From: an uncultured Lachnospiraceae bacterium
GTDB lineage: Bacteria; Bacillota; Clostridia; Lachnospirales; Lachnospiraceae
DNA: 6,143 nucleotides
Direction of reading: 5' to 3'
Assembly: GCA_910579865.1 (NCBI GenBank)
Contig: CAJTXA010000057.1
Location: 1-6,143, forward strand
The translations under genes were made by a program, and so were the position numbers. Of the stretch, positions 5,591 to 6,143 are shown piece after piece. The notes beneath the pieces are model-generated. The model was not told where the DNA came from, ran no database searches, and saw nothing but the letters and a program-made list of their open reading frames with translations. Within the stretch, counting starts at the first letter, position 1, and the number at the start of each line of letters is the position of its first letter.

Positions 5591-5651
5591 GCGCCTTACT
5601 TCTGATACAACGTGTCAGAAGTAATAAGGCGTTACTTTTGACAAAAGTAAC
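5591..5651. other. Putative origin of transfer (oriT) with two inverted repeats
   Basis: Left structure: CGCCTT (5592-5597) with AAGGCG (5626-5631) and ACTTCTGA (5598-5605) with TCAGAAGT (5615-5622), a 14-bp stem with a three-base bulge at 5623-5625, which may extend through TAC/GTG to a small AAC loop. Directly abutting it, GTTACTTTT (5631-5639) and AAAAGTAAC (5643-5651) form a perfect 9-bp inverted repeat with a three-base centre. It ends 51 bases before the relaxase start, the normal place for the oriT of MobV-type systems. The nick site cannot be located from sequence alone. An attenuator for the relaxase gene is the alternative, though no U-tract follows. Confidence 0.65.
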
Positions 5652-5690
5652 AAAATTAGAATGGTGAGGGATTTGGGATAAGATTAGAAA

Positions 5691-5705
5691 AGAGGTGAGT
5701 GATTG
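5691..5705 (+). promoter_or_regulatory. Ribosome binding site and TTG start of the relaxase gene
   Basis: AGAGGTGAG (5691-5699) lies just upstream of TTG 5703. The codon directly before is an in-frame TGA (5700-5702), so TTG is the earliest possible start, and it gives the MAAKTISF N-terminus expected for the family. Confidence 0.7.
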
Positions 5706-5987
5706 GCAGCAAAAACAATTTCTTTTCCGAAAGGAAGAGGTCATCTTACTCATAATAACCGAGAATTTATCAGTAAAAATGTAGTGTCCGAACGAACCAG
5801 TTGGAATAGAATTTATCAAATGGAATCATTAGAGGCTGCTTATGAGAATTGTTTTGGAGAGGCACTTAGAAAGTATAATGCTGCACAAAAAAGAAAAGAT
5901 CGGCAAAAAGAAAATTATCAGAAGGAAATAGAACAATCTGGAAATGGAGAAAAACTTTTTTATGAAAATATTGGTGTTAGTATATAA
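5703..5987 (+). pseudogene. MobV/Pre-type relaxase, N-terminal fragment cut by an insertion sequence
   Basis: The 94 residues match the beginning of Mob/Pre plasmid recombination relaxases from Firmicutes elements: KGRGHLTHNNREF (10-22, motif I with H17, N18, R20), then RTSWNRIY (31-38; R31, S33, N35) and a lysine-rich helix YNAAQKRKDRQKENY (58-72). Full-length members are about 400-500 residues and carry the metal-binding HUH-type histidine motif further on; that part is absent. The frame ends at 5985-5987 next to or inside the left end of an IS3-family element, so the gene is almost certainly disrupted and inactive. The residues GVSI before the stop look unlike the family and may be encoded by the insertion. 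Upstream lie the oriT-like repeats. A full relaxase would nick oriT and pilot the strand into a recipient. Confidence 0.8.
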
Positions 5988-5990
5988 GTG

Positions 5991-6019
5991 TGGACAAGAA
6001 AAGTTGAACAATCTATACT
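5991..6019 (+). promoter_or_regulatory. Promoter at the insertion sequence left end
   Basis: TGGACA (5991-5996) and TATACT (6014-6019) are separated by 17 bases and lie about 30 bases before the transposase start. The -35 is within the presumed terminal repeat, a common arrangement in IS elements. Confidence 0.55.
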
Positions 6020-6050
6020 ATCAAGTGAAAGAGCAAAGGAGATGTTCAGC

Positions 6051-6143
6051 ATGGCGAAAAACCAAAAATCCTACACCCCGGAATTCAAGCAGCAGATCGT
6101 GGATCTGTACAATGCCGGAGGAACTTCGTATCCACAACTGGAA
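6051..6143 (+). CDS. IS3-family transposase OrfA, N-terminal part (runs off window)
   Basis: The visible 31 residues (MAKNQKSYTPEFKQQIVDLY...) match the start of IS3-family OrfA proteins, whose N-terminal helix-turn-helix binds the terminal repeats; the Y-T-P-E-F-K-Q-Q-I-V pattern is characteristic. The ATG at 6051 has AGGAG at 6037-6041 with a nine-base spacer; an in-frame ATG at 6042 is too close to that site. By my count about 47 percent of these bases are G or C, against about a third in the relaxase gene, in keeping with a recent arrival. OrfB with the DDE catalytic domain should follow beyond the window. Confidence 0.9.
   Translation, partial: MAKNQKSYTPEFKQQIVDLYNAGGTSYPQLE

Larger units (their letters stand above)
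5975..6143 (+). mobile_element. IS3-family insertion sequence, left end (continues past window)
   Basis: The relaxase similarity stops near 5970 and a transposase gene with higher GC begins at 6051. Two TG-starting left ends are possible: 5975 (TGTTAGTATATAAG), which would put the relaxase stop codon inside the insertion, or 5989 (TGTGGACAAGAAAAGTTG), which looks like a typical IS3-type terminal repeat. The matching right end and the target duplication lie outside the window, so the exact border cannot be set. Confidence 0.75.

Noticed and set aside
5308..5819. Minus-strand frames across the origin region and relaxase start
   Set aside because: The iterons account for the recurrent codon pattern and the relaxase N-terminus is on the plus strand; no ribosome binding sites seen.
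5989..5998. DnaA-box-like TGTGGACAA
   Set aside because: It differs from the consensus at a key position, is single, and is better explained as the insertion sequence end.

Overview
The window reads as most of an integrative, mobilizable and probably self-replicating genetic element from a low-GC Gram-positive bacterium, most likely a gut Clostridia/Lachnospiraceae-type host. This host call is an inference from the AT-rich DNA, the strong AGGAGG-type ribosome binding sites, the frequent TTG starts, and protein families typical of Firmicutes mobile elements. No host marker gene is present, so the genus cannot be given.

Layout. Bases 1-230 look like an edge. A possible C-terminal gene remnant runs to about 82, followed by a strong intrinsic terminator (133-180) and a cluster of TTTGGGTAC-type direct repeats (186-223). 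A leftward block follows: an unrecognised 176-residue protein (313-843) and an XRE-family repressor (917-1468). Between the repressor and the rightward genes is a control region (1512-1644) with five copies of a GTATC-N4-GATAC operator, one lying between the -35 and -10 boxes of the rightward promoter.

The rightward operon starts with an excisionase-like HTH protein (1662-1856), a tyrosine integrase (1853-2932) and a small MobC/ribbon-helix-helix-like relaxosome accessory protein (2922-3215). All three are coupled by short overlaps. After two small hairpins comes a replication module: a CHC2 zinc-finger primase-type protein (3332-4009) overlapping a VapE-family P-loop ATPase/helicase (3912-5297).

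Downstream of VapE is a non-coding stretch (5298-5702). It holds a symmetrical set of eight GTTTAC/GTAAAC iterons (four in each orientation around a short AT-rich core), which I propose as the replication origin. Then comes a pair of large inverted repeats (5592-5651), proposed as the transfer origin, directly in front of a MobV/Pre-type relaxase gene. That gene is cut to 94 residues by an IS3-family insertion sequence whose left end and first 31 transposase codons close the window.

How it would work: the repressor holds the xis-int-mobC promoter silent. On derepression Xis and Int excise the element, the zinc-finger protein and VapE replicate it from the iteron origin, and the relaxase with MobC nicks at oriT for transfer by a helper conjugation system. 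No conjugation pore genes are visible. With the relaxase broken, this copy probably can no longer mobilize itself unless a relaxase acts in trans. The most interesting parts are the mirror-symmetric iteron origin next to an oriT, and the helically phased operator array.
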